From positions 32,528-96,527 of the forward strand of contig NZ_JAIOGQ010000018.1 in assembly GCF_019904135.1 (NCBI RefSeq): 64,000 nt of DNA, written 5' to 3'. Numbering within the stretch: position 1 is the first letter of the stretch; each line of letters begins with the position of its first letter. The notes below the pieces were generated by a model. That model searched no databases. It saw only the letters and a list, made by a program, of their open reading frames with translations, and had not been told where the DNA came from. Source of the stretch: Paenibacillus caui (GTDB lineage Bacteria; Bacillota; Bacilli; Paenibacillales; Paenibacillaceae). Of the stretch, positions 1 through 10,351 are shown piece after piece. Position numbers and translations under genes: made by a program.

Positions 1-90
1 GCATACGGCATTACGGATTCGCTGCGTTTGCGTTTTGAACAAGCTTATCGTTCAATGAAACAATTTGCGGCTCGCGGAGCAATGTTTTGA
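1..90 (+). CDS. C-terminal fragment of an unidentified protein (truncated by window edge)
   Basis: An open frame runs from base 1 to a TGA at 88-90 and gives 29 residues ending in ARGAMF. The fragment is short, basic and helical-looking. In Bacillus the gene upstream of tig encodes a TPR protein, so this could be its tail, but 29 residues are too few to identify. The reading frame itself is also only moderately certain. Confidence 0.45.
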   Translation, partial: AYGITDSLRLRFEQAYRSMKQFAARGAMF

Positions 91-127
91 AGAAAAGGTT
101 GACATTTGCCTGCACGGCTCTGCATAC

Positions 128-156
128 TTGTAAAATCAACTATTCTTGTATATAAT
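128..156 (+). promoter_or_regulatory. Sigma-A type promoter of tig
   Basis: TTGTAA (128-133), a 17-nt spacer and TATAAT (151-156), about 100 nt upstream of the tig start. A second candidate lies just upstream: TTGACA (99-104), 18 nt, CATACT (123-128). The first has the better -10. Both are pattern matches only. Confidence 0.6.
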
Positions 157-263
157 ATAATGGTTATTCTGAACGTGAAAATCGATCAGACATACTGAAA
201 ACGGATAACTCGCTTCGTTTTTCATTTCAGTAATGTGAACTATTTTGGAGGGGAAAGCATATA

Positions 264-1598
264 ATGAAAGCAACTTGGGAAAAAATAGAGAAGAACCTCG
301 GCGTTCTCGAGGTTGAAGTCGAAGCGGAACGCGTAGCGGCGGCGCTGGATAAAGCTTTTAACAAAGTGGTCAAGAAAGCGAATGTGCCTGGTTTCCGCAA
401 GGGTAAAGTGCCTCGGCCGATTTTCGAAGCACGCTACGGTGTGGAGAGCCTCTACCAAGACGCCATCGACATTTTGCTCCCTGAAGTGTACACCGAAGCT
501 GTCGAACAAACCGATATTTTTCCGGTAGACCGTCCTGAAGTGGATGTGGAGCAGTTTGCGAAAGGACAACCTTTCAAATTTAAAGCTAAAGTAACGGTTA
601 AGCCTGAAGTAAAGCTCGGAGAATACAAAGGCGTGGAAGTGCCTGCGGCCAGCTCCGAAGTTACGGAGGCGGAACTGAACGAAGAGCTTGAACGCTTGCA
701 ACAGCGTCATGCCGAACTGAGCGTGATTGACGAAGAAGCAGCCCAAAACGGTGATACGGTCGTTATCGATTTCGACGGATCCGTAGACGGCGTGCCTTTC
801 GAAGGCGGCAAAGCCGAACGTTATTCGCTTGAACTCGGCAGCGGTTCTTTCATCCCTGGTTTCGAAGAACAGGTGGTTGGATTGGCAACCGGCGACTTCA
901 AAGACGTTGTCGTTACTTTCCCGGAAGCCTACCATGCCAAAGAGCTTGCCGGAAAAGAAGCGGTTTTCAAAGTGAAAGTGCATGAGATCAAACGCAAACA
1001 GCTTCCTGAGCTGGATGACGAATTTGCGAAAGATGTCAGCGAATTCGACACGCTTGAAGAATATAAAGAGGATTTGAAGAAAGAACTCGAATCCCGCAAA
1101 CAGAAAGAAAATGAGTCGGCTCGCGAATCTGCGGTTGTTGAAAAAGTGGCTGAAAATGCCGAAGTGGACATTCCAAGACCGATGGTGCTTGGCGAAGTTC
1201 AAAACATGGTTCGCGATTTTGACAATCGTCTTCGCACGCAAGGCATGAACCTGGATATGTTCCTGAGCTTCTCCGGACAAACTCTGACCGAGTTGCAAGA
1301 GCAAATGGAAGGCGACGCCGAGAAGCGCGTCCGCAACAACCTTGTTCTTGAGCAAATTGCGAAAGAGGAGAACATTGCCGTTTCCGAAGAAGACATCGAG
1401 CAGGAACTTTCGAATATGGCTGAAATGTACAAGCGTTCCAATGACGAAATCCGCAACATTCTTGCGGCTAACGGATCTTTGGGAAGCCTGCGCGAAGAAG
1501 TTCAGCTCCGCAAAACCATCGAATTTCTTGTTGCAAACAGCAAGGAAGTAGAAGCTGTCAAAGAAGCGGCTGCGGAAAAAGAAGAAGCTGCCGAGTAA
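264..1598 (+). CDS. tig: Trigger factor (ribosome-associated chaperone, peptidyl-prolyl isomerase)
   Basis: Cytosolic chaperone that docks beside the ribosome exit tunnel and shields nascent chains. The 444-aa length is usual for the family. The ribosome-docking signature GFRKGKVP is at residues 43-50. An FKBP-type isomerase domain follows from about residue 160 (NGDTVVIDFDG ... IPGFEEQVVG) to about 245, then the helical C-terminal chaperone domain with a charged alanine/glutamate-rich tail. The ATG is preceded by GGAGGGG at 247-253. It has its own promoter and terminator and lies directly before clpP and clpX, so folding and degradation functions sit together, as in other Firmicutes. The long antisense frame over the same region is a codon-bias shadow. 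Confidence 0.97.
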   Translation: MKATWEKIEKNLGVLEVEVEAERVAAALDKAFNKVVKKANVPGFRKGKVPRPIFEARYGVESLYQDAIDILLPEVYTEAVEQTDIFPVDRPEVDVEQFAKGQPFKFKAKVTVKPEVKLGEYKGVEVPAASSEVTEAELNEELERLQQRHAELSVIDEEAAQNGDTVVIDFDGSVDGVPFEGGKAERYSLELGSGSFIPGFEEQVVGLATGDFKDVVVTFPEAYHAKELAGKEAVFKVKVHEIKRKQLPELDDEFAKDVSEFDTLEEYKEDLKKELESRKQKENESARESAVVEKVAENAEVDIPRPMVLGEVQNMVRDFDNRLRTQGMNLDMFLSFSGQTLTELQEQMEGDAEKRVRNNLVLEQIAKEENIAVSEEDIEQELSNMAEMYKRSNDEIRNILAANGSLGSLREEVQLRKTIEFLVANSKEVEAVKEAAAEKEEAAE

Positions 1599-1637
1599 TT
1601 GTCTCTTTCCGAAATGAGTTTCATATAATGAATGCAG

Positions 1638-1671
1638 GAAGGCACGTGATTTTTTGCGTGCCTTCATTTTT
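1638..1671 (+). terminator. Intrinsic terminator of tig
   Basis: A 9-bp stem (GAAGGCACG with CGTGCCTTC, 1638-1646 and 1657-1665) is followed by ATTTTTT. Confidence 0.8.
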
Positions 1672-1878
1672 CAAGCAATAAGACTTCCGGGGTCCTCGGT
1701 AAATTGCCTGAACCCTCCTCGAAGCGAACCCCCCACAAAGTGGGGTTATTTTAAACGATCGGAAAAAATAGCGGAACACCTATTCTTTCTTAATCATTCC
1801 CGCAGAAACGGATGCCGTCTTTCACAGCACGGCTTTGCCGTTTCAACTTCCCCCGAAAAAAGCATCGCTTTTGGAAAA

Positions 1879-1907
1879 ATGACATAGGGGTTTGAACGTG
1901 TTAGAAT
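1879..1907 (+). promoter_or_regulatory. Putative sigma-A promoter of clpP-clpX
   Basis: ATGACA (1879-1884), a 17-nt spacer and TAGAAT (1902-1907), 47 nt before the clpP start codon. No CtsR operator was recognised around it. Confidence 0.5.
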
Positions 1908-1953
1908 ACAGGTGTAAGCGCTGATGAGATGATTTGAAGAAGGGGTCGGTGTC

Positions 1954-2544
1954 ATGAGCTTAGTACCAATGGTTGTGGAACAGACGAGTCGCGGAGAGCG
2001 GTCATACGATATATACTCGAGACTGCTTAAGGACCGAATCATCTTTCTCAGTGGCGCAATCGATGATGAAGTGGCTAACCTTGTAATAGCGCAACTGCTG
2101 TTTCTGGATGCTGAAGAACCGGGGAAAGACATTCACCTTTACATCAACTCTCCCGGTGGTTCTATAACGGCGGGGATGGGTATTTATGATACAATGCAGT
2201 ACATCAAATCTGATGTTTCTACAATTTGCGTCGGCATGGCTGCAAGCATGGGGTCACTGCTCCTTACGGCAGGCGCTCCGGGAAAGCGTTTCGGTCTTCC
2301 GCACAGTGAAGTGATGATTCACCAGCCTTTGGGCGGTGTTCAAGGTCAGGCGGCGGATATTAAAATCCATGCCGATTGGATTCTGAAGACGAAGGAAAAG
2401 GTTAATCAGATCTATGTAGAGCGGACAGGGCAGCCCCTTGAGAAGATACAGCGCGATACAGACCGCGACTATTTCCTGAGTGCTGATGAGGCCAAGGCTT
2501 ATGGGATCATTGACAAAGTCATCGATAAGCCTAATATTTCATAA
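1954..2544 (+). CDS. clpP: ATP-dependent Clp protease proteolytic subunit
   Basis: Serine peptidase subunit that forms the double-heptamer chamber fed by ClpX or ClpC. The 196-aa length is standard. The catalytic triad is visible: Ser98 in GMAASMGS, His123 in MIHQP and Asp172 in DTDRDYF. Ribosome binding site AGAAGGGG lies 8 nt before the ATG. clpX begins 12 nt after the stop, so the protease and its unfoldase form one transcription unit. In Bacillus clpP is unlinked to clpX, so this clpP-clpX pairing resembles the arrangement in many other bacteria. Confidence 0.97.
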   Translation: MSLVPMVVEQTSRGERSYDIYSRLLKDRIIFLSGAIDDEVANLVIAQLLFLDAEEPGKDIHLYINSPGGSITAGMGIYDTMQYIKSDVSTICVGMAASMGSLLLTAGAPGKRFGLPHSEVMIHQPLGGVQGQAADIKIHADWILKTKEKVNQIYVERTGQPLEKIQRDTDRDYFLSADEAKAYGIIDKVIDKPNIS

Positions 2545-2556
2545 AGGGGTGTCGTA

Positions 2557-3813
2557 ATGTTTAAATTCAACGAAGAAAAAGGCCAACTGAAATGTTCCTT
2601 TTGCGGTAAATCGCAGGATCAGGTTCGCAAGCTGGTTGCAGGACCAGGCGTTTATATATGTGACGAGTGCATCGAGCTTTGCACCGAAATTGTTGAAGAA
2701 GAACTGGGGCATGACGAAGAGCTTGATCTGAAGGAGATTCCAAAGCCGCGCGAAATCCGCGAAATTTTGGATCAATACGTAATCGGACAGGATGCTGCGA
2801 AAAAGTCTCTTTCCGTTGCGGTATATAACCATTACAAACGCGTAAATTCAGGCAGCAAGATTGAAGAAGTGGAGCTGCAGAAGAGTAATATTTTGCTGCT
2901 CGGACCTACCGGTTCGGGTAAAACCCTTTTGGCGCAAACGATGGCCAAAATTCTGAACGTTCCATTTGCCATTGCCGATGCGACATCCTTGACGGAAGCC
3001 GGCTATGTTGGCGAAGACGTCGAAAATATTTTGCTGAAGCTGATTCAGGCAGCCGATTATGACGTAGAGAAGGCCGAACGCGGCATCATCTACATCGATG
3101 AAATCGATAAAGTGGCCCGCAAATCGGAGAACCCTTCCATCACCCGCGACGTGTCGGGCGAAGGTGTGCAACAGGCTCTGCTCAAAATTCTGGAAGGCAC
3201 GGTTGCCTCTGTTCCGCCGCAGGGCGGGCGCAAGCATCCGCATCAGGAGTTCATCCAGATCGATACCACCAATATTCTGTTTATTTGCGGCGGCGCCTTT
3301 GACGGAATCGAACAGATGATCAAACGCCGGGTCGGCAAAAAAGTAATCGGTTTTAATGCCGCTTCCGATGGTCAAAAAGAACTGAAGCCGGGTGAATACC
3401 TGCAGCTCGTTCTGCCTGAGGATCTGCTTAAATTCGGCCTTATTCCGGAGTTTGTAGGACGTCTCCCGGTCATTTCCGCTCTGGAGCCGCTTGATGAGAA
3501 GACGCTTGTCCGTATTCTGTCCGAACCGAAGAATGCGCTCGTGAAGCAGTATCAGAAACTCCTTGAGCTGGATAACGTCAAGCTCGAGTTTGAACCGAAG
3601 GCCCTTGAAGCGATTGCGCGCGAAGCGATCAAACGCAATACAGGCGCGCGCGGTCTTCGTGCCATTATTGAGGACATCATGCTCGACGTAATGTACGAAG
3701 TGCCTTCCCGTGACGACATAACCAGCTGCGTCATCACCGAAAAAGTTGTGGAAGAGAAGATGATTCCGGAACTGAAAACGGACAGCAGCAAGAAACAAGA
3801 AGAGAGCGCATAA
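2557..3813 (+). CDS. clpX: ATP-dependent Clp protease ATP-binding subunit ClpX
   Basis: AAA+ unfoldase that recognises and threads substrates into ClpP. The 418 aa begin with a zinc-binding domain (Cys13, Cys16, Cys35, Cys38). Walker A GPTGSGKT is at 116-123, the pore loop GYVGE at 149-153 and Walker B IIYIDEID near 177-184. A ClpP-docking IGF tripeptide lies in KKVIGFNA, and sensor and C-terminal subdomains follow. The ribosome binding site AAAGGGG overlaps the clpP stop, consistent with coupled expression. Confidence 0.97.
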   Translation: MFKFNEEKGQLKCSFCGKSQDQVRKLVAGPGVYICDECIELCTEIVEEELGHDEELDLKEIPKPREIREILDQYVIGQDAAKKSLSVAVYNHYKRVNSGSKIEEVELQKSNILLLGPTGSGKTLLAQTMAKILNVPFAIADATSLTEAGYVGEDVENILLKLIQAADYDVEKAERGIIYIDEIDKVARKSENPSITRDVSGEGVQQALLKILEGTVASVPPQGGRKHPHQEFIQIDTTNILFICGGAFDGIEQMIKRRVGKKVIGFNAASDGQKELKPGEYLQLVLPEDLLKFGLIPEFVGRLPVISALEPLDEKTLVRILSEPKNALVKQYQKLLELDNVKLEFEPKALEAIAREAIKRNTGARGLRAIIEDIMLDVMYEVPSRDDITSCVITEKVVEEKMIPELKTDSSKKQEESA

Positions 3814-3945
3814 AGCTGCAATGGTGCAGCCTGCAGAATGCGGTCAATTATAAATGCCGAATCTCCACCTCTACCGGAACCTGCGTTTAATGAGGAACAC
3901 AGCCCCGGCAAGGGGTGGAGCTTTGGCATTATGGGAGAGAGACTG

Positions 3946-5064
3946 ATGACATATCTCAGACAAGATACGCGGCCGGTCAAAGTTGGCAATCTAACGATTG
4001 GCGGCAGCAATGAAGTGATTATTCAGAGCATGTGTACAACAAAAACCGCAGATGTGAAGGCTACGGTTGCCGAAATTTTACGTCTTGAGGAAGCGGGCTG
4101 CCAGCTTGTCCGGGTAACCGTCAACAATGAAGAGGCTGCGGCGGCCATTAAAGAAATTAAAAAGCAGATTCACATTCCGCTGGTGGCGGACATTCATTTC
4201 AATTACAAGCTTGCACTGCTCGCCATCGAGAACGGCATCGATAAAGTGCGGATCAATCCGGGCAATATCGGACGCCGTGAGAAGGTAGAAGCGGTTGTCA
4301 ATGCCTGCAAGGAACGCGGCATTCCGATCCGGATCGGGGTAAACGCCGGTTCCTTGGAGAGCCATCTGCTTGAAAAATACGGGTATCCGACGCCTGAGGC
4401 TATGGTGGAGAGCGCCTTGTTCCATATAGGTATTCTGGAAGAACTGGATTTCCACGATATTATCGTGTCCCTCAAAGCTTCCGACGTGCCGATGGCCATT
4501 GCGGCGTACAGCAAAGCGGCTGAAGTGATTCCTTATCCGCTGCATTTGGGAATTACGGAATCGGGAACCCTGTTCGCGGGGACGGTAAAAAGCTCGGCCG
4601 GCATCGGCGCGCTGCTCTCCATGGGCATCGGTTCGACCGTCCGGATATCACTCAGCGCGGACCCGGTAGAAGAAGTAAAGGTGGCGCGCGAGCTGCTCAA
4701 AACCTTCGGGCTGATCACCAACGCCGCTACACTGGTTTCCTGCCCGACCTGCGGCCGGCTTGATATCGATCTGTTCTCCATCGCCAATGAAGTGGAGGAA
4801 TACATTTCGAAAATCAAGGTGCCGATTAAAGTATCCGTGCTAGGCTGCGCCGTTAACGGCCCGGGTGAAGCGCGCGAAGCAGACATTGGCATCGCAGGCG
4901 CCCGGGGAGAAGGCTTGTTGTTCCGTTACGGCGAGATGATCCGCAAAGTGCCGGAAGCCGAACTGCTGACTGAGCTCAAGAAAGAAATCGACAACATTGT
5001 CAAAGTGTATGAGGAGACGGGGGAAATTCCCGGCCGGAAGCACGGGCTAACCCATTCCTCATAA
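3946..5064 (+). CDS. ispG: 4-hydroxy-3-methylbut-2-en-1-yl diphosphate synthase (flavodoxin/ferredoxin-dependent)
   Basis: Penultimate step of the MEP isoprenoid pathway; a [4Fe-4S] enzyme that reductively opens methylerythritol cyclodiphosphate. Cluster ligands are Cys266 and Cys269 (SCPTCGR) and Cys301 (LGCAVNGPG). The frame is open from an ATG at 3838, but I place the start at 3946. There GGAGAG lies 6 nt upstream and the product [15 protein letters not shown] matches the family N-terminus, giving 372 aa. The extra 36 upstream residues have no ribosome binding site. It stands alone between clpX and lonB with its own terminator. Confidence 0.95.
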   Translation: MTYLRQDTRPVKVGNLTIGGSNEVIIQSMCTTKTADVKATVAEILRLEEAGCQLVRVTVNNEEAAAAIKEIKKQIHIPLVADIHFNYKLALLAIENGIDKVRINPGNIGRREKVEAVVNACKERGIPIRIGVNAGSLESHLLEKYGYPTPEAMVESALFHIGILEELDFHDIIVSLKASDVPMAIAAYSKAAEVIPYPLHLGITESGTLFAGTVKSSAGIGALLSMGIGSTVRISLSADPVEEVKVARELLKTFGLITNAATLVSCPTCGRLDIDLFSIANEVEEYISKIKVPIKVSVLGCAVNGPGEAREADIGIAGARGEGLLFRYGEMIRKVPEAELLTELKKEIDNIVKVYEETGEIPGRKHGLTHSS

Positions 5065-5139
5065 CTCAACTCGGTTTTTCCAGCCTGCCCGCAATGCAAT
5101 ATAGGGCACGTACAAACGTATCTCATAGCACGACAAAGG

Positions 5140-5171
5140 ACCGTCCGGCGAATTTTCCGGACGGTTTTCTT
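5140..5171 (+). terminator. Intrinsic terminator of ispG
   Basis: ACCGTCCGG (5140-5148) pairs with CCGGACGGT (5157-5165), followed by TTTCTT. Confidence 0.85.
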
Positions 5172-5203
5172 ATGAGCGCTTTAGAAAAATTAAGGCAACC
5201 CGC

Positions 5204-5232
5204 GTTTAGCCGTTTTCGAAAAGGCTATACTA
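5204..5232 (+). promoter_or_regulatory. Possible forespore (sigma-F/G-type) promoter of lonB
   Basis: GTTTA (5204-5208), a 17-nt spacer and TATACTA (5226-5232) resemble the sigma-G/F pattern (GNATR, 17-18 nt, CATNNTA) with one mismatch in each box. lonB is forespore-expressed in Bacillus, so the match is plausible but weak. Confidence 0.35.
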
Positions 5233-5330
5233 CCAAGTATGAGCTCATTATGAAGTGAAGAGTCAGGGCAACTTGATCTTCCCATGATGACATAGCAGTA
5301 CAGCAGGAGAAAACGGGAGGTTGATCTAGC

Positions 5331-7064
5331 ATGAGTCTAAGCGTCATTGTCATGGTTGTAAACCTGTTTTTCGGGGTTATTATCGGCATGTATTTCTGGA
5401 ATCTGCTCCGGAGCCAGAAAGGAAGCCGATCCGCAGTGGACCGTGAATCCCGGAAGGAAATGGAGAAGCTGCGGAAACTTCGCTCCATATCGCTGACCCA
5501 GCCGCTCGCAGAGCGCACTCGTCCCGCATCCATGAAAGATATCGTGGGTCAGAAGGATGGGCTGCGCGCGTTAAAAGCAGCGCTTTGCAGCGCGAACCCC
5601 CAGCACGTTATTATTTACGGGCCTCCGGGGGTCGGCAAAACGGCGGCGGCGCGGGTCGTCATGGAAGAAGCCAAAAAGAATCCCGCATCCCCTTTCCGGG
5701 CCGATGCCAAGTTTACGGAGATCGATGCCACGACCGCCAGATTTGATGAACGGGGAATTGCGGATCCGCTGATCGGGTCCGTGCATGATCCGATTTATCA
5801 AGGGGCAGGCGCCATGGGAGTGGCGGGAATTCCCCAGCCGAAGGCAGGCGCTGTCACTAAAGCGCACGGGGGAATCCTGTTTATTGACGAAATCGGCGAG
5901 CTGCATCCCGTGCAGATGAACAAGCTGCTCAAGGTGCTTGAGGACCGCAAGGTGTTCCTTGACAGCGCGTACTATAACTCGGAAGATACAGGCACGCCTG
6001 CTTATATTCATGATATTTTTCAAAATGGATTTCCGGCGGATTTCCGCCTTGTAGGGGCGACTACCCGCTCGCCGCAAGAGATCCCGCCGGCCCTCCGTTC
6101 GAGATGCATGGAAATTTTCTTCCGGCCGCTTCTGCCGGAGGAAATTGCGCAAATTGCGGAAGACGCCGTGAAAAGGCTCGGATTCCAGCCTTGTCCGGAA
6201 GCGGTCGAAGTCGTCAAGAAATACGCGACCAACGGACGGGAAGCCGTCAACATGATTCAGCTTTCCGCCGGGCTTGCTTTGACGGAGAAACGCAATACGC
6301 TGCTTGCCTCGGATTTGGAGTGGGTAGCCACGAGCAGTCAGCTCGTTCCCCGTCCGGACAAAAAGGTTGCCGATTATCCGCAAATCGGTGTAGTCAATGG
6401 CCTGGCCGTATACGGTCCCAACATGGGCACCCTTCTTGAAATCGAAGCGACGGCCGTTCCGGCACCGAACGGCCGTCAGGGCATCTGCAACATCACAGGC
6501 GTTGTCGATGAAGAAGAGATCGGCGGAGGCGGCAGCCGCACGTTGCGCCGTAAAAGCATGGCTAAGGGATCGGTTGAAAATGTGCTGACCGTGCTCAAAA
6601 ATATCGGGATCGAGCCGGAGAAATACGATTTGCATATCAATTTTCCGGGCGGCACCCCGATTGACGGACCTTCAGCGGGCCTTGCGATTGCCGCGGCTGT
6701 TGTATCGGCCATCCGCAAGGTGCCTGTCGATCCCCGCATCGCGATGACCGGCGAGCTCGGCATTTACGGGAAGGTTAAGCCGATAGGCGGCGTCGTGGCG
6801 AAAGTGGAAGCCGCCTTCCAAAGCGGAGCCACCACAGTCCTGATTCCGAAGGAGAATTGGCAAACGCTGTTTGAAGGGCTGGAAGGTGTGCGGGTAATTC
6901 CGCTTGAGTCAATTAATGAAGCGTTTGGGCTCATCTTTGGTCCGGGATATGAAGACCAGACGGAGGGTACAGCTTCCAAAGGAGTGGCTGATCTTTTTAT
7001 GCCGCCTCCTTCCCCGCCGGCTCCTTACCTGCATGCGAAATCCCCGCAATCAGGCAAAATGTAG
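5331..7064 (+). CDS. lonB: ATP-dependent protease LonB
   Basis: Membrane-anchored Lon-type protease of 577 aa, associated with the forespore in Bacillus. Residues about 2-23 form one transmembrane segment. The large N-terminal substrate domain of LonA is absent. Walker A GPPGVGKT is at 97-104 and Walker B-like ILFIDEIGEL follows. The C-terminal protease domain carries the Ser-Lys dyad: Ser448 in DGPSAG and Lys491 in GGVVAK. Ribosome binding site GGGAGG lies 10 nt before the ATG. lonB sits just before lon, as in Bacillus, but has its own terminator and a forespore-like promoter, so the two are probably expressed separately. Confidence 0.95.
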   Translation: MSLSVIVMVVNLFFGVIIGMYFWNLLRSQKGSRSAVDRESRKEMEKLRKLRSISLTQPLAERTRPASMKDIVGQKDGLRALKAALCSANPQHVIIYGPPGVGKTAAARVVMEEAKKNPASPFRADAKFTEIDATTARFDERGIADPLIGSVHDPIYQGAGAMGVAGIPQPKAGAVTKAHGGILFIDEIGELHPVQMNKLLKVLEDRKVFLDSAYYNSEDTGTPAYIHDIFQNGFPADFRLVGATTRSPQEIPPALRSRCMEIFFRPLLPEEIAQIAEDAVKRLGFQPCPEAVEVVKKYATNGREAVNMIQLSAGLALTEKRNTLLASDLEWVATSSQLVPRPDKKVADYPQIGVVNGLAVYGPNMGTLLEIEATAVPAPNGRQGICNITGVVDEEEIGGGGSRTLRRKSMAKGSVENVLTVLKNIGIEPEKYDLHINFPGGTPIDGPSAGLAIAAAVVSAIRKVPVDPRIAMTGELGIYGKVKPIGGVVAKVEAAFQSGATTVLIPKENWQTLFEGLEGVRVIPLESINEAFGLIFGPGYEDQTEGTASKGVADLFMPPPSPPAPYLHAKSPQSGKM

Positions 7065-7070
7065 AATGAC

Positions 7071-7111
7071 AAAGCAGCCGAAATGGACACACTGTCCTTA
7101 GGCTGCTTTTT
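7071..7111 (+). terminator. Intrinsic terminator of lonB
   Basis: AAAGCAGCC (7071-7079) pairs with GGCTGCTTT (7101-7109), then a T run. A small GGACA/TGTCC hairpin sits in the loop. Confidence 0.8.
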
Positions 7112-7267
7112 GTTGTGCCTGTAAGCAAGCGTTTCGTAATAAGCTGGTCAGTTTGCTTAGTTGGTGTTTTAAATAAACATTTGCTAAAATAGGAATGATA
7201 TTGCCATGCAGGTCATATGAATGGCAGGCAGGCAATTGTACCCGAGAGCCAATGGAGGTGCGAAGCG

Positions 7268-9604
7268 ATGGGACATCATAAATCCAAGGGCCGCCGGTTT
7301 CCGCTGCTGCCTTTGCGTGGCATTCTTGTCTACCCGAGCATGGTATTGCATCTGGATGTAGGCCGTGAGAAGTCAGTGAAGGCACTGGATAAAGCGATGG
7401 TTGAAGACAACCTGATTCTCCTGTGTTCTCAAGCTGAAGTGAACATTGAAGAGCCCACGCAAGAAGATATTTTCCGGATTGGAACAGTAGCGAAAGTAAG
7501 ACAGATGCTCAAACTTCCGAACGGTACAATCCGTGTTCTGGTAGAAGGAATGGAACGGGCTGAAATCATGGAATACCTTGATAATGAGGATTTTTATGAG
7601 GTCATTGCCAAAGAACGTCCCGAAGAGGATACCTCCGATCCGGAGGTCGATGCTTTGATGCGTACTTTGCTCGCCCAGTTCGAACATTATATTAATTTAT
7701 CCAAGAAGGTGACCCCCGAGACGCTTGCCGCCGTTTCGGATATCGAAGAGCCGGGGCGGCTCGCCGACGTCATCACAAGCCATTTGTCTCTAAAGATCAA
7801 GGAGAAGCAGGAAATTCTCGAAACGATAGATGTCCGGGCGCGGCTCGAGAAGCTGCTGGACATTTTAAATAACGAGCGCGAGGTGCTGGAGCTCGAACGC
7901 AAAATCAACCAGCGGGTCAAGAAGCAGATGGAAAAGACGCAAAAGGAATACTATTTGCGCGAACAGATGAAGGCAATCCAGAAGGAACTCGGCGACAAAG
8001 AGGGCCGGGCGGGCGAAGCCGAAGAGCTGCGCACGCAAATGGAGGACAAAAACCTGCCGGGGAAAGTCCGTGAGAAGGTTGCCAAGGAGATTGACCGTCT
8101 TGAGAAAATGCCGGCCAGCTCCGCGGAGGGAGGCATCATCCGCAACTATGTAGACTGGCTGCTCAGTTTGCCGTGGAGCGAGAAGACGGAGGATGATCTC
8201 GACCTGGACAAAGCGGAGGCCGTGCTTGACAAGGATCATTACGGTCTCGACAAGCCGAAAGAACGTGTGCTCGAATATTTGGCCGTCCAGAAGCTGGTCA
8301 AGAAGCTGAAAGGGCCCATCCTCTGTCTAGTAGGCCCGCCCGGAGTAGGCAAGACATCGCTTGCCCGTTCCATCGCACGTTCCCTTGGCCGGCAGTTTGT
8401 CCGGATTTCGCTGGGCGGCGTGCGTGATGAAGCGGAAATCCGCGGGCATCGCCGCACATACGTCGGCGCAATGCCGGGCCGGATCATTCAAGGGATGAAG
8501 ACAGCGGGAACGATGAATCCTGTATTTTTGCTCGATGAGATCGACAAGATGGCTTCCGATTTCCGGGGGGATCCGTCCGCAGCGCTTTTGGAAGTGCTCG
8601 ATCCGGAACAGAACAATACGTTCAGCGATCATTTCATCGAGCTTCCGTTCGACTTGTCGAACGTCATGTTTGTTACGACGGCCAACGCGGTTCACAATAT
8701 TCCGAGACCGCTGCTTGACCGGATGGAGCTTCTGAACATCCCGGGTTACACGGAACTTGAAAAGCTTGAGATTGCCGAGCGGTATCTGCTGCCGAAGCAG
8801 CAGAAGGAACACGGACTTAGCCCCGAGCAGCTGCAGATTGGCAAAGATGCACTGATGACGACGATCCGTGAATATACCCGCGAATCCGGCGTCCGGAACC
8901 TGGAGCAGCAAATTGCGGCGCTGTGCCGCAAAGCGGCCAAATCCATCGTAGCGGATCCCGAACGGACGATCAGCATAGAGCCCGCAGATATTAAGGAATA
9001 TCTCGGCATTCCGAGATTCCGCTACGGTGTTGCGGAGCTTGAAGATCAGATCGGTACGGTAACGGGTCTGGCCTGGACGGAGGTCGGCGGCGAGACGCTT
9101 GTCATCGAAGTGACCGTCGTACCGGGCTCCGGCAAGCTGACGCTGACCGGGAAACTGGGAGACGTCATGAAAGAGTCGGCGCAGGCGGCGTTCAGCTATA
9201 CCCGTTCGAAGGTGAAGGAGCTTGGCATCCCGGAAGATTTTCATGAGAAGAACGATATCCATATTCACATTCCGGAGGGCGCCATTCCGAAAGACGGGCC
9301 ATCGGCGGGTATTACGATCGCGACAGCTCTTATTTCCGCGCTGACAAACCGCTATGTCTCCAAAGATATCGCCATGACGGGCGAGATCACGCTGCGCGGC
9401 CGGGTGCTCCCGATCGGCGGATTGAAAGAAAAGTCGCTGGCCGCCCACCGTGCCGGATATAAGAAAATTCTGCTGCCCAAGGACAATGAACGGGATTTGA
9501 AGGATATCCCGGAGAGTGTCAAAAACGATGTTGTCTTTGTACCGGTTTCCCACATGGACCAGGTACTCGAGCACGCGCTTGTGCAGCATAGCGAAGTGCA
9601 TTAG
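7268..9604 (+). CDS. lon: ATP-dependent Lon protease (LonA)
   Basis: Soluble AAA+ serine protease for misfolded and regulatory proteins. From the ATG at 7268 the product is 778 aa. GGAGGTG lies 7 nt before this ATG; the frame extends upstream to 7217 without a ribosome binding site. Domains in order are the N-terminal LON substrate domain (about 1-200), a coiled-coil linker, the AAA+ module with GPPGVGKTS, and the protease domain. The dyad is Ser679 (DGPSAG) and Lys722 (GGLKEK), the same residue numbers as in the E. coli enzyme. engB follows 13 nt after the stop and is probably cotranscribed. Confidence 0.97.
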   Translation: MGHHKSKGRRFPLLPLRGILVYPSMVLHLDVGREKSVKALDKAMVEDNLILLCSQAEVNIEEPTQEDIFRIGTVAKVRQMLKLPNGTIRVLVEGMERAEIMEYLDNEDFYEVIAKERPEEDTSDPEVDALMRTLLAQFEHYINLSKKVTPETLAAVSDIEEPGRLADVITSHLSLKIKEKQEILETIDVRARLEKLLDILNNEREVLELERKINQRVKKQMEKTQKEYYLREQMKAIQKELGDKEGRAGEAEELRTQMEDKNLPGKVREKVAKEIDRLEKMPASSAEGGIIRNYVDWLLSLPWSEKTEDDLDLDKAEAVLDKDHYGLDKPKERVLEYLAVQKLVKKLKGPILCLVGPPGVGKTSLARSIARSLGRQFVRISLGGVRDEAEIRGHRRTYVGAMPGRIIQGMKTAGTMNPVFLLDEIDKMASDFRGDPSAALLEVLDPEQNNTFSDHFIELPFDLSNVMFVTTANAVHNIPRPLLDRMELLNIPGYTELEKLEIAERYLLPKQQKEHGLSPEQLQIGKDALMTTIREYTRESGVRNLEQQIAALCRKAAKSIVADPERTISIEPADIKEYLGIPRFRYGVAELEDQIGTVTGLAWTEVGGETLVIEVTVVPGSGKLTLTGKLGDVMKESAQAAFSYTRSKVKELGIPEDFHEKNDIHIHIPEGAIPKDGPSAGITIATALISALTNRYVSKDIAMTGEITLRGRVLPIGGLKEKSLAAHRAGYKKILLPKDNERDLKDIPESVKNDVVFVPVSHMDQVLEHALVQHSEVH

Positions 9605-9617
9605 AAGGGGATTGAAT

Positions 9618-10226
9618 ATGAAAGTTACAAAGGCCGAATTTATCATTAGTGCGGTCCGGCCTGATCAGTATCCTGAAGACGCCTTGCCGGAAATTGCTCT
9701 GGCAGGGCGTTCTAATGTAGGCAAGTCCTCACTGATCAACCGGATGATTTCGCGGAAGAACCTCGCAAGGACGAGCTCCACGCCCGGCAAGACGCAGCAT
9801 TTGAACTATTACCGGATTAACGATGATCTGTATTTCGTCGACGTTCCGGGATACGGTTATGCCAAGGTGTCCAAAAGCCTGCGCGCCGTTTGGGGCAAAA
9901 TGATTGAAAGCTATTTGACCGAGAGAGAAACGCTTAGGCTGGTGCTTCAGGTGATTGACCTTAGGCATCCGCCGAGCAAGGACGACATTCTGATGTACGA
10001 CTGGCTGAAGGCTAACGAGCTTCCGGTTTGCATCGTGGCTACCAAAGCGGACAAAATTCCGAAGAGCCGCTGGCAGAAGCACATCAAGGTCATTAAGGAA
10101 GACTTGATGCTGCGGGCCGGAGATGAGTTTGTGATGTTCTCGGCCGAGGAAGGCATCGGCAAGGATGAGCTGTGGGAAGTCATCAGCCGGAGCATTGGCG
10201 CGTTAGAAGCAGATAACGGGATTTGA
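9618..10226 (+). CDS. engB: Ribosome biogenesis GTP-binding protein (YsxC/EngB family)
   Basis: Small GTPase needed for late assembly of the 50S subunit. The start at 9618 has AAGGGG upstream and gives 202 aa, close to Bacillus YsxC. Motifs are G1 GRSNVGKSS, the switch region with STPGKTQ, G3 DVPGYG, G4 TKADK and G5 SAEEG. The frame is open upstream into lon, but those residues are not family-like. The lon-engB linkage is conserved in Bacilli. Confidence 0.96.
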   Translation: MKVTKAEFIISAVRPDQYPEDALPEIALAGRSNVGKSSLINRMISRKNLARTSSTPGKTQHLNYYRINDDLYFVDVPGYGYAKVSKSLRAVWGKMIESYLTERETLRLVLQVIDLRHPPSKDDILMYDWLKANELPVCIVATKADKIPKSRWQKHIKVIKEDLMLRAGDEFVMFSAEEGIGKDELWEVISRSIGALEADNGI

Positions 10227-10351
10227 TTCATCGTTTATGCAGATTTGAAAAATCCGTCAAAGCGGCATGGGAACAAGAGAAGTTGGAACAGGAAACCGAG
10301 CAAGCTTACGAATCTTTGGCGCACAATCAGCCTCAATCCGTTTTTTTCTGA
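10223..10351 (+). CDS. Possible small ORF overlapping the engB stop (42 codons)
   Basis: A frame opened by TTG at 10223-10225 overlaps the engB stop and runs to TGA at 10349-10351. The peptide is glutamate- and glutamine-rich ([17 protein letters not shown]) and predicted helical. The overlap would allow coupled translation, but no clear ribosome binding site precedes the TTG and I recognise no family. It could equally be a decayed or chance frame. Confidence 0.25.
   Translation: MIHRLCRFEKSVKAAWEQEKLEQETEQAYESLAHNQPQSVFF

Larger units (their letters stand above)
1599..1953. other. tig-clpP intergenic region
   Basis: The region holds the tig terminator, a second small hairpin (CCCCAC 1731-1736 with GTGGGG 1740-1745, followed by TTATTTT) and the clpP promoter. 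No coding frame with a ribosome binding site was found. No CtsR heptad repeat was seen, although clpP is CtsR-controlled in Bacillus. Confidence 0.5.

Noticed and set aside
240..1667. 475-residue open frame on the minus strand over tig
   Set aside because: It mirrors tig almost exactly, is Phe/His/Arg-rich as expected of an antisense shadow of GC-biased codons, and has no ribosome binding site or family motif. Similar shadows over clpX, lonB, lon, hemL, GH32 and SNF2 were dropped for the same reason.
1919..1942. CTGATGAG resembling a hammerhead ribozyme core
   Set aside because: No matching GAAA strand and no flanking helices could be drawn; it is ordinary leader sequence before clpP.
1599..1953. 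CtsR operator before clpP
   Set aside because: No GGTCAAA-type direct heptad repeat is present, although clpP is a usual CtsR target in Bacillus.
3838..3945. Upstream ATG for ispG adding 36 residues
   Set aside because: No ribosome binding site and the added residues do not look like IspG. The ATG at 3946 has GGAGAG at correct spacing.
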